In this document: one piece after another, positions 36,186 through 44,452 of the stretch | Layout of the letters: each line of letters opens with the position of its first letter | Numbering within the stretch: position 1 is the stretch's first letter | Assembly: GCA_937941765.1 (NCBI GenBank) | Contig: CALDGQ010000002.1 | Coordinates: forward strand, 1 to 52,789 | Direction of reading: 5' to 3' | Length of the DNA: 52,789 nucleotides | Origin: an uncultured Saprospiraceae bacterium | GTDB lineage: Bacteria; Bacteroidota; Bacteroidia; Chitinophagales; Saprospiraceae | Translations under genes and position numbers: made by a program | The notes under the pieces: generated by a model | What the model was told of the DNA's origin: nothing | What the model saw: only the letters and a program-made list of their open reading frames with translations | Database searches by the model: none

Positions 36186-36395
36186 TTACCCTTTATCAAC
36201 TTCTGGCATTTTACAAGCTTCATCCGCTTTCTTACCACAAACTTCACAGTCTCCAATTTTATTTTTCAGCATCGGATTGTTGCTCGAACAAGTGCCACGG
36301 AATTCATTTCCAGTCACTAAATGGCGGATATTAATTAAGGCGAATGCAATTCCAAAAGTCATAAAAATAATCGCAAAAGTATATAGGAAAGTCAT
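36186..36395 (-). CDS. Small membrane protein with cysteine motif (NqrM/DUF539-like)
   Basis: 69 residues: one N-terminal membrane helix ('LYTFAIIFMTFGIAFALI') and then four cysteines in 'FRGTCSSNNPM', 'GDCEVCGKK' and 'DEACKMPE'. The layout resembles NqrM (DUF539), which delivers iron to the Na+-translocating NADH:quinone reductase. Bacteroidota proteins with this 'RGTCSSNNPM..GDCxVCGK' text are usually labelled only membrane or secreted protein. A metal-binding maturation role is plausible but unproven; no nqr genes are in the window. Confidence 0.65.
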   Translation of the reverse strand: MTFLYTFAIIFMTFGIAFALINIRHLVTGNEFRGTCSSNNPMLKNKIGDCEVCGKKADEACKMPEVDKG

Positions 36396-36483
36396 GATGG
36401 AAGTTTTTAATTAACTACTGTAACTATTAAACAACTTATAACTCAAAAGAGTTTAAATTTGAATTTTGATATCAATTTGAATA

Positions 36484-36491
36484 CAAAGATA
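36484..36491 (-). promoter_or_regulatory. Candidate -7 box for the small cysteine-motif membrane protein
   Basis: TATCTTTG on the minus strand, about 90 bases before the ATG at 36395; no -33 TTG is seen. Confidence 0.4.
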
Positions 36492-36555
36492 CGGGATATT
36501 ACTGAATAATAACTTGGGTTATTAATAAATTAAAAACTTGATTAATTTAATCACA

Positions 36556-37314
36556 ATGGAGAAAAAACTGGAAGCATTTGGAAGACTTTTGACCATCATG
36601 GACGAATTAAGGGAAAAATGTCCGTGGGATCGAAAACAAACCTTCGAAACGTTGAGAATGTTGACGATTGAGGAAACGTATGAATTGGCCGATGCTATAT
36701 TAAATGAAGACTTGAATGAGATCAAAGAAGAATTAGGAGATTTGATGTTGCATATGGTTTTTTATGCAAAAATAGCAGAAGAGAAAAAAGCTTTTGATAT
36801 CGCTGATGTGTTGAATGCGGTTTGTGAAAAACTGATCAATCGGCACCCTCATATTTATGGAGATGTGGAAGTAAATGGGGAAGAAGATGTGATGAAAAAT
36901 TGGGAGCAAATAAAAAAGAAGGAAGGTAAAAAATCCGTTCTTTCTGGTGTTCCTAATTCGCTACCAGCCATGGTCAAAGCGTATCGGATGCAAGACAAGA
37001 CAAAGCAAGTTGGTTTTGAATGGGAAAATAAAGATCAAGTTTGGGAAAAAGTTGAAGAAGAGTTGGCCGAAATGCGTGAGACGATTCAAGAAAAAATGTC
37101 GCATGAAAAGAAAGAAGAAGAATTCGGAGATGTATTGTTTTCTTTAATTAATTATGCCAGATTTGAAGGTATTGATCCAGAAACTGCACTTGAAAGAACG
37201 AATCGAAAATTTAAAAAACGCTTTGAATATATTGAAGCAAACGCTACTCAGGATTTGAATGATATGAGTTTGGAGGAGATGGATAAATTATGGAATGAGG
37301 CGAAAGGTATTTGA
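36556..37314 (+). CDS. mazG: Nucleoside triphosphate pyrophosphohydrolase MazG
   Basis: 252 residues from ATG 36556 (the TTG at 36538 is less likely). All-alpha NTP pyrophosphatase that hydrolyses (d)NTPs to monophosphates and cleans the nucleotide pool. Both MazG halves are present: 'LREKCPWDRKQTFETLRMLTIEETYELADA' with 'EELGDLMLHMVFYAKIAEE' (ExxE...ExxD metal site), then 'NRHPHIYGDVEV', and the second domain 'KVEEELAEMRETI' with 'EEFGDVLFSLINYARFEGID'. It ends 'EMDKLWNEAKG'. It is monocistronic, followed by the hsp20 promoter region. Confidence 0.96.
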   Translation: MEKKLEAFGRLLTIMDELREKCPWDRKQTFETLRMLTIEETYELADAILNEDLNEIKEELGDLMLHMVFYAKIAEEKKAFDIADVLNAVCEKLINRHPHIYGDVEVNGEEDVMKNWEQIKKKEGKKSVLSGVPNSLPAMVKAYRMQDKTKQVGFEWENKDQVWEKVEEELAEMRETIQEKMSHEKKEEEFGDVLFSLINYARFEGIDPETALERTNRKFKKRFEYIEANATQDLNDMSLEEMDKLWNEAKGI

Positions 37315-37334
37315 TTTCACAAGAATAAAAATTA

Positions 37335-37429
37335 TGACAAAATTTCAAGATTGCAATATTGAAAACTGACAATTTTACCCAAAAAACTGACAAAATTTCT
37401 TTAATAAAATATTGGCATATCTCTTGACG
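37335..37429 (+). promoter_or_regulatory. Sigma54-like promoter with upstream direct repeats, ahead of hsp20
   Basis: TTGGCATATCTCTTGAC (37412-37428) has GG at 37414-37415 and, ten bases on, G at 37426, the -24/-12 layout of RpoN promoters (A in place of the final C). Upstream lie three direct repeats: TGACAAAATTTC (37335-37346), CTGACAATTTTAC (from 37366) and CTGACAAAATTTC (37387-37399). They look like enhancer-binding sites. Confidence 0.5.
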
Positions 37430-37474
37430 TTAGTAGAGTGTTATTTCATTTATTAACAATTAAATTTTTGAGTT

Positions 37475-37833
37475 ATGTTACCAGTAAAAGCAAGGTTACT
37501 ACCATCAGTCACAAGATTAATTGATGACGATTGGAAAACCTATTCAATTGGAGTAATGTAGATTTTGCTCCAAAAAAATTCACAATACCTTCTGTAAACA
37601 TTCAGGAATTGGATGACAAGTTCTTGATCGAATTAGCGGCTCCTGGATTGAAAAAAGAAGATTTCCAAATTGAGCTTACCGATAATGTACTTACGATAAA
37701 AAGTGAGTCGAAAAATGAAAATGAAATATCGGACGACAATTTTCACAGAAGGGAATTTAGCTATCAATCTTTTCAAAGATCATTCAATTTTGCTTCAGAT
37801 CTTGTAGATGAAACTATGATTGTTGAAAAATGA
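37475..37833 (+). pseudogene. Hsp20/alpha-crystallin small heat-shock protein, frameshifted and truncated
   Basis: ATG 37475 begins 'MLPVKARLLPSVTRLIDDDW' but runs into a stop at about 37559. The proper continuation 'ENLFNWSNVDFAPKK' is in another frame from 37531. A single lost G in GATTGGAAAAC explains the break. The second frame holds the core of the alpha-crystallin domain ('PSVNIQELDDKFLIELAAPG', 'KKEDFQIELTDNVLTIKSE', 'FHRREFSYQSFQRSF') and stops at 'MIVEK'. It lacks the last core strand ('ENGLL') and the C-terminal I-x-I motif. Holdase function is therefore unlikely. The preceding sigma54-like promoter still looks good. Confidence 0.82.
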
Positions 37834-37857
37834 TGAAAGAAAATGAATTAGCTCACG

Positions 37858-38541
37858 CTACTTCTTAACATAATTTATTGAGGCAAACGCAAAATGGTTA
37901 ACCATCTTTTCCAATTCTTTCATGGTCTTCTTTTTACTCAAACTAGTTAAACGAGGCAAATGCTCTGCATAATATATTTGATTGTTAATCATCTCGTAGA
38001 GGGTAGACCCAAGACTCTTTGAATAAGGATGTTTTGGGCTTATTTCTTCAACGAAACTGGAAATTCTTGCAATTAATTCTTTGTAAGATAAGAACAGACC
38101 GTACTTATTTTCTTCATCAATAGAAGAGATATGATACGTTTTAGATGATTCTTTCATAATGATCTGAAACAATATTTTTTCATTGATATAATCGGTCAAT
38201 TCAGATTCAGTATTAGCGTGAATCATACAATGAATGGCTCTTTTAAGTTTTTCCTCAGAATCTTTTACATTCATTGTTTGCATGTCTATAAGATAACTTA
38301 CCCATTCACAGTACCAACAATTTAGATACAAAAGCAATAGATGTTTATTTTCGAAATATCGATAAATCGATACTTCTGAAGATTCCATTTTTGTTGCTAA
38401 TTTTTTGAAGGTGAAGGATTCAAAGCCGAGTTCATCAATTAATTCAATGGCATTCGATAACAATCTATGACCATATGGTGAATCTTGTGGGTCCTTCAAA
38501 TATAGTTTTTCAGGTAGTTTGAAATTTAATTTAAGAGACAT
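37858..38541 (-). CDS. TetR/AcrR-family transcriptional regulator
   Basis: 227 residues. The N-terminal helix-turn-helix reads 'LLSNAIELIDELGFESFTFKKLATKM' followed by 'EVSIYRYFENKHLLLLYL', the standard TetR recognition helix text. The C-terminal ~160 residues are a helical ligand domain without close identity to named regulators. It diverges from the HPF-exporter operon across a 117-base gap that contains two palindromes, so it probably represses that operon and itself. The inducer is unknown. Confidence 0.92.
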   Translation of the reverse strand: MSLKLNFKLPEKLYLKDPQDSPYGHRLLSNAIELIDELGFESFTFKKLATKMESSEVSIYRYFENKHLLLLYLNCWYCEWVSYLIDMQTMNVKDSEEKLKRAIHCMIHANTESELTDYINEKILFQIIMKESSKTYHISSIDEENKYGLFLSYKELIARISSFVEEISPKHPYSKSLGSTLYEMINNQIYYAEHLPRLTSLSKKKTMKELEKMVNHFAFASINYVKK

Positions 38542-38586
38542 TTTAGATTTTTTTTACAATATAGTAATAATTATTTAAACAATTAG

Positions 38587-38618
38587 CTTAACTTCACGTT
38601 AAGTAAGTAATACTAACT
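38587..38618. promoter_or_regulatory. Candidate TetR operators in the divergent gap
   Basis: CTTAAC-TTCAC-GTTAAG (38587-38603) is a perfect 6-5-6 palindrome. Overlapping its end, AGTAAGTA-A-TACTAACT (38602-38618) is a near-perfect 8-1-8 palindrome. Both sizes suit a TetR dimer. Confidence 0.5.
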
Positions 38619-38658
38619 GATTGATAAATATTTACTAACAGAATAAAAATTTGAAATT

Positions 38659-38949
38659 ATGAAGTTTACAGTAAGAAATCAAGCAAAAATCGCAAACAAG
38701 TATGTAAGATTTGCCAAATGGAAAATCAGGAAGTTAAGCGGTAAATTCAATAACCTTATATATTCTGAAATTTATATAAAAAAAGAGTCGGCAGTTCCAG
38801 CTGTTTATTTGGCAACTGTAAAATTAGGAGTTCCAGGTCATGATATAGTACTATCTTCCAAATCGGATAATCTCAAAAAGTTATGGTCTGATTTGTCATT
38901 TAAGATTAAAAGGCAATTAAGAAAGCATGCTTCAAAGCGTAAAAAGTAA
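38659..38949 (+). CDS. HPF/RaiA-like ribosome-associated protein (short form)
   Basis: 96 residues, strongly basic. The beta-alpha-beta-beta-beta-alpha pattern of ribosome hibernation factors can be traced: 'KFTVRNQAKIANKYVRFAKWKIRKL' (strand and helix 1), 'IYSEIYIKKES', 'AVYLATVKLGVPGHDIVLSS' (strands), and a final Lys/Arg helix 'LWSDLSFKIKRQLRKHASKRKK'. Such proteins bind the decoding centre of the 30S subunit and silence ribosomes. It is the first gene of the exporter operon, 27 bases before the lipoprotein. The family call rests on pattern and partial text, not on a search. Confidence 0.7.
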   Translation: MKFTVRNQAKIANKYVRFAKWKIRKLSGKFNNLIYSEIYIKKESAVPAVYLATVKLGVPGHDIVLSSKSDNLKKLWSDLSFKIKRQLRKHASKRKK

Positions 38950-38975
38950 TTATTTAAAAATTTAAACCTTAAATC

Positions 38976-39551
38976 ATGATTAATATTTCAAGAAAACTTC
39001 CAGTAGTGATATTGACAATTTTAGTTTGTGTTTTGGTCCTGTTACAAAGTGCATGCACGAGCACTGTAAAAAATTCAACTGCTGCTGCCCCGATCAGACA
39101 GTCTGAGATAATTGCTTTCCAACAAGGTTTTGGTGTTAGTTTGAATGGGATTTCAAATGCGTTTATTAATAAGCTTGATTACACAACGGCTGCAAGAAAT
39201 CATATTGAAAAATATTATGGTTTTGATTTTAATGAGGTGCTCTTTAAAGCAAATGATTCTGTAGAGGATCCTTTTCGCTCTACATATGAAGGGATTTTGT
39301 CTTACCTAATTGGTGGTAATGATTCCTTCCCAGATGACAAAGGTTTTGCACTACAAAATTTGATCAAAGTAAATTGGAAAAATGCTGGAATCATCAATGA
39401 TCACAACATAGCAATTGCAATTGGTCAATCAACCTATCAAAAAAAAGATGGTTCTGTAGTTAAACAAAATTACACAATGTGTTTTAAAAAGGATGTGCAA
39501 GGAAAATTAAAATTGATAGCTCATAAAACGGCATTGCCGTGTGAGGATTAA
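38976..39551 (+). CDS. Lipoprotein of the family often mislabelled phosphoribosyl-AMP cyclohydrolase
   Basis: 191 residues with lipobox 'LLQSAC' (Cys near residue 27). The mature part 'EKYYGFDFNEVLFKANDSVEDPFRSTYEGILSYLIGGNDSFPDDKGFAL' and 'FKKDVQGKLKLIAHKTALP' recalls exported, SnoaL-like Bacteroidota and Proteobacteria proteins. These carry the label phosphoribosyl-AMP cyclohydrolase without the enzyme's metal motifs. No enzymatic role is supported here. Placement between the HPF-like gene and the exporter suggests an envelope component of that system. Confidence 0.65.
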   Translation: MINISRKLPVVILTILVCVLVLLQSACTSTVKNSTAAAPIRQSEIIAFQQGFGVSLNGISNAFINKLDYTTAARNHIEKYYGFDFNEVLFKANDSVEDPFRSTYEGILSYLIGGNDSFPDDKGFALQNLIKVNWKNAGIINDHNIAIAIGQSTYQKKDGSVVKQNYTMCFKKDVQGKLKLIAHKTALPCED

Positions 39552-39604
39552 TCAAACTTTAGGAAAACGAAAAAGTATAGCAATATTTAAACAGAATAGT
39601 GAAA

Positions 39605-41281
39605 ATGGAGACAGCAATTAAATCACCTTTTTGGAGGTTTCGGAATTTATTAGCATTAGAGAGAAACGATATTTCGCAAGTATATATATATGCCTTTTTC
39701 AATGGCTTGGTCAATTTGACATTACCGCTTGGAATTCAAGCGATCGTTAATTTGATTCAAGGAGGAGAGATTACTACTTCATGGTATGTACTCGTTGCAT
39801 TTGTAATTACTGGGATTGCGCTTACTGGAATTCTGCAAATACTGCAATTAAGGATTGTAGAGAATTTGGCGCAAAAAATATTTAGTAATGCTTCGTTTGA
39901 ATTTGCTTATCGAATTCCAAAAATAAAATATGAGTCTTTTAGAGATTATTACGGCCCGGATTTGGCTAATCGATTCTTTGATACACTTACATTACAAAAA
40001 GGATTGCCTAAAATACTAATTGATTTCTCAATTGCAATTTTTCAAATTATTGTTGGGTTGATTGTATTGAGTATGTATCACTCATTTTTTATCATCTTCA
40101 GTGTATTGTTATTGATTGTTGTGTATTTCATTATTGCAGCAACGGGACCGAAAGGATTGAAGACTAGCTTAAAGGAATCTTCTATGAAGTATAAGATTGC
40201 ATTTTGGTTAGAAGAAATTGCAAGAAGTAAACTTTCTTTCAAATTGGCTGGTGACAACAATCTGGGTTTATCAAAAACAGACGAACATGTAGAAGCTTAT
40301 TTAAATGCCCGTGAAAGTCATTTTAAGGTAATCGTCTCACAATCTGTTTACTTAATTATATTCAAAGTGCTTGTCGCTGCAGGTTTATTAATTACTGGTA
40401 GTGTTTTGGTTTTCAATGAGCAAATGAATATTGGACAATTTGTAGCTGCTGAAATTATTATCATTTTAATTATTGCATCCGTTGAAAAATTGATAAAAAC
40501 TATTGAATCTATATATGATGTATTGACAGCATTGGATAAAATTGGGTTTGTATTTGATAAGCCAATGGATAATTTTCAGGGTGTGGAATTAAAAGAGTCA
40601 GATGATTCCTATGAAGTGACTTTAGAAAATGTTTCCTATAGGTATGAAGGAGCTCCATCATCTACACTTACTGATTTGAATTTTGTATTGGCTAAAAATC
40701 AATCCACCATAATTCATGGACCACCAAGTTCAGGCAAGTCGACTTTACTAAAATTAATTTCAGGAGTAATTGAACCGTCTGATGGGATTGTAAAGTATAA
40801 CGGCTTTCCTATTGGATCACTGGATTTTGAAAAGTTGAAAGAGGAAGTAGGCTTTTATATTAATAACACTGAAATATTTCATGGAACTATTCTGGAAAAT
40901 ATCTCAATGGAAAGAAGTAAAGCTACCCCGGAAAGCATTAATGAGGCCATTAGAATTACAGGACTGTCGTCGCATTTGTCCAAAATGCCTTTAGGATTTA
41001 ATACACTTGTCGATCCTGAAGGAGCAAGAATTCCGAGAAATATTCAAGATAGAATTTTATTGGCAAGAGCAATAGCTACCAACCCGAGAATGGTCATTTT
41101 GGAAGATCCATTAGATCATGTGCCCCATGAAGAAAAGCGGGAAATTCTAGAACGGCTTACAAATTCATCTAATCGATGGAGTATCATTGTTTCATCCGTA
41201 GACGAAATTTGGCAAAAATACATTGACAACATTTTATCGTTGGAAAACGGAAAGGTTTTGTCATCAAATAAAAATAATTAA
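39605..41281 (+). CDS. ABC exporter half-transporter (type I secretion-like) with non-canonical ATPase motifs
   Basis: 558 residues from ATG 39605 (a GTG two codons upstream is possible). The transmembrane domain has about six helices (roughly 20-305) and no C39 peptidase domain. The nucleotide-binding domain has A-loop Tyr in 'NVSYRYEG' and Walker A 'GPPSSGKSTLL' (372-382). The rest departs from consensus: the Q-loop reads 'FYINNTEIF' (no Gln), the signature region 'GARIPRNIQDRILLARA' lacks LSGGQ, Walker B is 'VILEDPLDH' (Glu-Asp for Asp-Glu), and the H-loop is 'IIVSSVDE' (Ser for His). It sits 2 bases ahead of a HlyD-type gene. Transport is likely, but its ATP hydrolysis may be weak or need a partner. 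Confidence 0.88.
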   Translation: METAIKSPFWRFRNLLALERNDISQVYIYAFFNGLVNLTLPLGIQAIVNLIQGGEITTSWYVLVAFVITGIALTGILQILQLRIVENLAQKIFSNASFEFAYRIPKIKYESFRDYYGPDLANRFFDTLTLQKGLPKILIDFSIAIFQIIVGLIVLSMYHSFFIIFSVLLLIVVYFIIAATGPKGLKTSLKESSMKYKIAFWLEEIARSKLSFKLAGDNNLGLSKTDEHVEAYLNARESHFKVIVSQSVYLIIFKVLVAAGLLITGSVLVFNEQMNIGQFVAAEIIIILIIASVEKLIKTIESIYDVLTALDKIGFVFDKPMDNFQGVELKESDDSYEVTLENVSYRYEGAPSSTLTDLNFVLAKNQSTIIHGPPSSGKSTLLKLISGVIEPSDGIVKYNGFPIGSLDFEKLKEEVGFYINNTEIFHGTILENISMERSKATPESINEAIRITGLSSHLSKMPLGFNTLVDPEGARIPRNIQDRILLARAIATNPRMVILEDPLDHVPHEEKREILERLTNSSNRWSIIVSSVDEIWQKYIDNILSLENGKVLSSNKNN

Positions 41282-41283
41282 CA

Positions 41284-42654
41284 ATGTTGAACATAACTTC
41301 AAATTCAATTTCACATAATATCAATCGGTCTGATTATAAATCATATCAAATTTTAAATCAGCGATCAACGTCTAAGTTTGTGATCAAAATTATGGTTGTT
41401 TTGTTACTGATTGGGATCCTGATTATGTTTTTGCCTTGGACACAAAATATTCGTTCTAAAGGATATGTCTCCTCATTAAATCCATATGATAAACCTCAAA
41501 ATATTCAAGCGCTGATTGGAGGGAAAATTCAAAATTGGTATGTAACTGAAGGAGACGTAGTTGCTATAGGAGATACCATTGCCATACTTACCGAAGCAAA
41601 ATCAGAATACCTGGATCCAGAATTGTTGCAAAATACAAAAGAACAACAGGATGCAAAAGCAAAATCGGCGAATGCATATCTAGAAAAAGGAAAGTATTTA
41701 AAAGAACAATTAATTGCGTTATCTAACAATAGAGATGCAAAACTTCGGCAGCTAAAAATTAAACAACAGCAAATCGAATTGGAAATTAATTCAGCCAAGT
41801 TGGATTTAGAAGCAGCTGAAATATATGTAGAAAATGCGACAAATCAGTTGAAACGTATGGAGACAATGTACGAAAAAGGAATTAAGTCTTTAACCGATCT
41901 CGAATCGAAAAAATTATCAATTCGAGAGGCAATTGCTAAGAAAATTTCCGTTGAAAATAAGCTAAGAAAATTCGAAAATGAAGAGAGCAACATCCTCCAA
42001 AAAGTTGAAGGAGTCAATGCAGACTATCAGCAAAAGGTAGCAAAAACGGAATCAGAAATTCAAAGTGCAGATTCGTACCGATATACTGTTTTGGGTGAAA
42101 AAAGTAAACTGCAGTCTAAGTTTAATCAAATCAAACAAAGACAAAGTGGTTTTATTATTACTTCACCAATTAACGGAAGAATTACCAAAGTACTCAAAAA
42201 TGGAATTGGAGAATTTGTAAAAGCACAAGAAAATATTGCAACGATTGTTCCTACCAATTTTCAAAGATCAGTTGAGTTATTTGTCGAGCCTAATGATATG
42301 CCATTGATAAAAGAAGGCAAAAAAGTTCGACTTCAATTTGATGGTTGGCCTGCAATGGTTTTTAGCGGATGGCCAAATAATTCCTTCGGAACTTTCGGAG
42401 GAGAAGTCTTTGCAATCGACAACGATATTAGTGATAATGGAAAATATAGAATACTAGTAGTTGAAGATGGCTCTGATAAATCATGGCCTGAATTGATCAG
42501 AATTGGTTCTGGAGCACGAGGATTATTATTGTTGAATGATGTAAAAATTTACTACGAATTATGGAGACAGTTAAATGGATTTCCGCCTGATTTCTATACT
42601 CCTGAGAAAAACGAATCTATTAAAAGAAAAGCACCAATTAGAAAATTCAAATAA
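41284..42654 (+). CDS. HlyD-family membrane fusion (periplasmic adaptor) protein
   Basis: 456 residues. One N-terminal membrane helix (about 33-55, 'FVIKIMVVLLLIGILIMFLPW') anchors it in the inner membrane. A split biotinyl-lipoyl domain flanks a long coiled coil: 'IGGKIQNWYVTEGDVVAIGDTIAIL' before it and 'ITSPINGRITKVLKNGIGEFVKA' after it, with coiled-coil helices at about 110-285 ('KQQQIELEINSAKLDLEAAE'). A beta-barrel domain and a C-terminal 'GARGLLLLNDVKIYYELWRQ' segment follow. It bridges the ABC exporter and the TolC-type channel encoded next to it. The stop overlaps the thioesterase start (TAATG). Confidence 0.92.
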   Translation: MLNITSNSISHNINRSDYKSYQILNQRSTSKFVIKIMVVLLLIGILIMFLPWTQNIRSKGYVSSLNPYDKPQNIQALIGGKIQNWYVTEGDVVAIGDTIAILTEAKSEYLDPELLQNTKEQQDAKAKSANAYLEKGKYLKEQLIALSNNRDAKLRQLKIKQQQIELEINSAKLDLEAAEIYVENATNQLKRMETMYEKGIKSLTDLESKKLSIREAIAKKISVENKLRKFENEESNILQKVEGVNADYQQKVAKTESEIQSADSYRYTVLGEKSKLQSKFNQIKQRQSGFIITSPINGRITKVLKNGIGEFVKAQENIATIVPTNFQRSVELFVEPNDMPLIKEGKKVRLQFDGWPAMVFSGWPNNSFGTFGGEVFAIDNDISDNGKYRILVVEDGSDKSWPELIRIGSGARGLLLLNDVKIYYELWRQLNGFPPDFYTPEKNESIKRKAPIRKFK

Positions 42655-43043
42655 TGAAATATCAAACGAAAAAATTAATCAAGCCTGGAGATTTAAATGC
42701 CAACAACACCTTGTTTGGTGGAGCCTTGTTGAAGTGGATTGATGAGGATGCGGGGATTTATGCGATGACAAAGTTGGATACTAAAAAAATTGTAACCAAA
42801 TTTATTTCAGAAATAAATTTCGTCAGTTCAGCAAAACAAGGTGATGTGATAGAAATTGGTTTAGAGTTTAAATCAATTGGTAACACAAGTATTACGTTGT
42901 CTTGTAGTGTGAGAAATGTTTTCACCAAGAAAGTAATTATTTCTATTGAGAAGTTAGTATTTGTAAAGATAGATGAGGAAGAAAAACCAGTCCCTCACGG
43001 CAAAACAATTGAGAATCTTGGTTTCACAATATCTAAGAATTAA
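42654..43043 (+). CDS. Acyl-CoA thioesterase (hotdog fold, YciA/BFIT type)
   Basis: 129 residues. 'LIKPGDLNANNTLFGGALLKWIDEDAGIYA' is the hallmark of this hotdog group: Asn/Asp near the active site and the central helix 'GGALLKWID'. 'EINFVSSAKQGDVIEIGLEF' and 'TSITLSCSVRN' are the following strands. It hydrolyses acyl-CoA to free acid and CoA in the cytoplasm. Its start overlaps the HlyD stop and the TolC-type gene begins 9 bases later. It is thus embedded in an export operon, which hints at a lipid or acyl substrate. Confidence 0.9.
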   Translation: MKYQTKKLIKPGDLNANNTLFGGALLKWIDEDAGIYAMTKLDTKKIVTKFISEINFVSSAKQGDVIEIGLEFKSIGNTSITLSCSVRNVFTKKVIISIEKLVFVKIDEEEKPVPHGKTIENLGFTISKN

Positions 43044-43052
43044 TTAGGATCA

Positions 43053-44444
43053 ATGAAATTATTTAAGTCTTTCTTATTATTGTTTTTATGGATGACGATG
43101 GCCATGAATGCGATTAGTCAAGAAACAATGACACTTCACCAATATTTGGAAATCATCAACAGAAATTATCCGTTGATTCAGAAAGCCAATTTATATGATG
43201 AATTTGCACGTGCATATGCAAGTAAAGGAAAAGGTGCATTGGATCCGAAAATTAATTCAAGTTACCAATCCAAAAATTTCACAGAGAATCAATATTATAC
43301 GGTATGGCAAACGGAAGCTAAAATTCCAACTCGATTGCCCATCGATTTTTCTGTTGGCTATGAAAATAATGGCGGTGATTTTTTGAATTCGGAAAACAGT
43401 GTTCCTCAAAATGGACTTATTTATGGTGGAATAAATGTGAGTTTATTGAGGGGATTAATGTTTGATGAACAAAGATTTAATCTTCAAATGGCTGAATTGA
43501 ATGGCTTGAAAAGTCAGATCGAAAAAGACATGTTGATTCGTGAAATTTTGATTGAAGCCATTGCGGTTTACTTAGATTGGTCTGCTGCATTTGTCAAAAA
43601 GAATATTTATGAAAATTATCAAGATGCCATTCAAGTTAGACATCAAAATGTAATTACATTGTTTCAAAATGGAGATAAACCTGCAATTGATACAATTGAA
43701 TCAAGGATAAATTTGAATACCGCTACAAAGTTTGTTATCCATTCAAAAGAAGAGTTGAGAACGAAGCAACAAAAGCTAAATTTATTTTTATGGGATGATA
43801 ATAAAAGGCCGATTAACTTATTAGACACAGTGATACCTGAGGTTTTGGAAGATGTTGTTGACCAAATAGATGAATTATCTTTTTTCGAGAATCCAGAATT
43901 CATTAATGATCCACTCGTGAGAAAATTGGAAAATCAAATTGATCAACTGAATATGCAAAGTCGACTTGAAAATGAACAGCGTAAACCACAATTGGACTTA
44001 AAATATAATACGATCTTAAGTTTGGGTAAAGATGAATTTGACCCGACATTTAGTTTAAACGACTACAAGTACGGAATTAATTTTGAGCTTCCAGTCCTCA
44101 ATCGAAAGGTAAAAGGAGAGTTGCAATTGATTAATGCGCGCTTGGAACAAAATCGTTTGGATCAACAACAATATCATCAGAAATTAGTCAACAAGTTTCA
44201 AAATTTGATTTACAGCAAACAATTGCAACAAGATATAGTCGAGGTTGTTCGTGAAAAATTTAGCAACAGTCAACTATTGTATGATGCTGAAAATTTTAAA
44301 TTTGACATCGGTGAATCTTCTATTTTTTTATTGAATCAAAGAGAACGTAAGTTACTGGAAGCGGAGTTAGAAATTGTAAAAGGGCTTCATGGCCTTGGCG
44401 CGATATTAAATGAAATGTATTATTTGAAATTGGGACAAGCGTAA
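43053..44444 (+). CDS. TolC-family outer membrane channel
   Basis: 463 residues with signal peptide 'FLLLFLWMTMAMNAISQ'. The opening 'MTLHQYLEIINRNYPLIQKANLYDEFARAYASKG' is the usual OEP/TolC first repeat. Long alpha-helical coiled coils follow ('MLIREILIEAIAVYLDWSAAF', 'DQLNMQSRLENEQRKPQLDL'), and the second repeat is 'YGINFELPVLNRKVKGELQL'. It forms the trimeric tunnel through periplasm and outer membrane for the ABC-HlyD pair upstream. It is intact and of usual length. Confidence 0.9.
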   Translation: MKLFKSFLLLFLWMTMAMNAISQETMTLHQYLEIINRNYPLIQKANLYDEFARAYASKGKGALDPKINSSYQSKNFTENQYYTVWQTEAKIPTRLPIDFSVGYENNGGDFLNSENSVPQNGLIYGGINVSLLRGLMFDEQRFNLQMAELNGLKSQIEKDMLIREILIEAIAVYLDWSAAFVKKNIYENYQDAIQVRHQNVITLFQNGDKPAIDTIESRINLNTATKFVIHSKEELRTKQQKLNLFLWDDNKRPINLLDTVIPEVLEDVVDQIDELSFFENPEFINDPLVRKLENQIDQLNMQSRLENEQRKPQLDLKYNTILSLGKDEFDPTFSLNDYKYGINFELPVLNRKVKGELQLINARLEQNRLDQQQYHQKLVNKFQNLIYSKQLQQDIVEVVREKFSNSQLLYDAENFKFDIGESSIFLLNQRERKLLEAELEIVKGLHGLGAILNEMYYLKLGQA

Positions 44445-44452
44445 TTAATTGT

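Noticed and set aside
38976..39551. Phosphoribosyl-AMP cyclohydrolase (HisI)
   Set aside because: The protein is an exported lipoprotein without the metal-binding Cys/Asp motifs of HisI; the label is a propagated misannotation in similar proteins.
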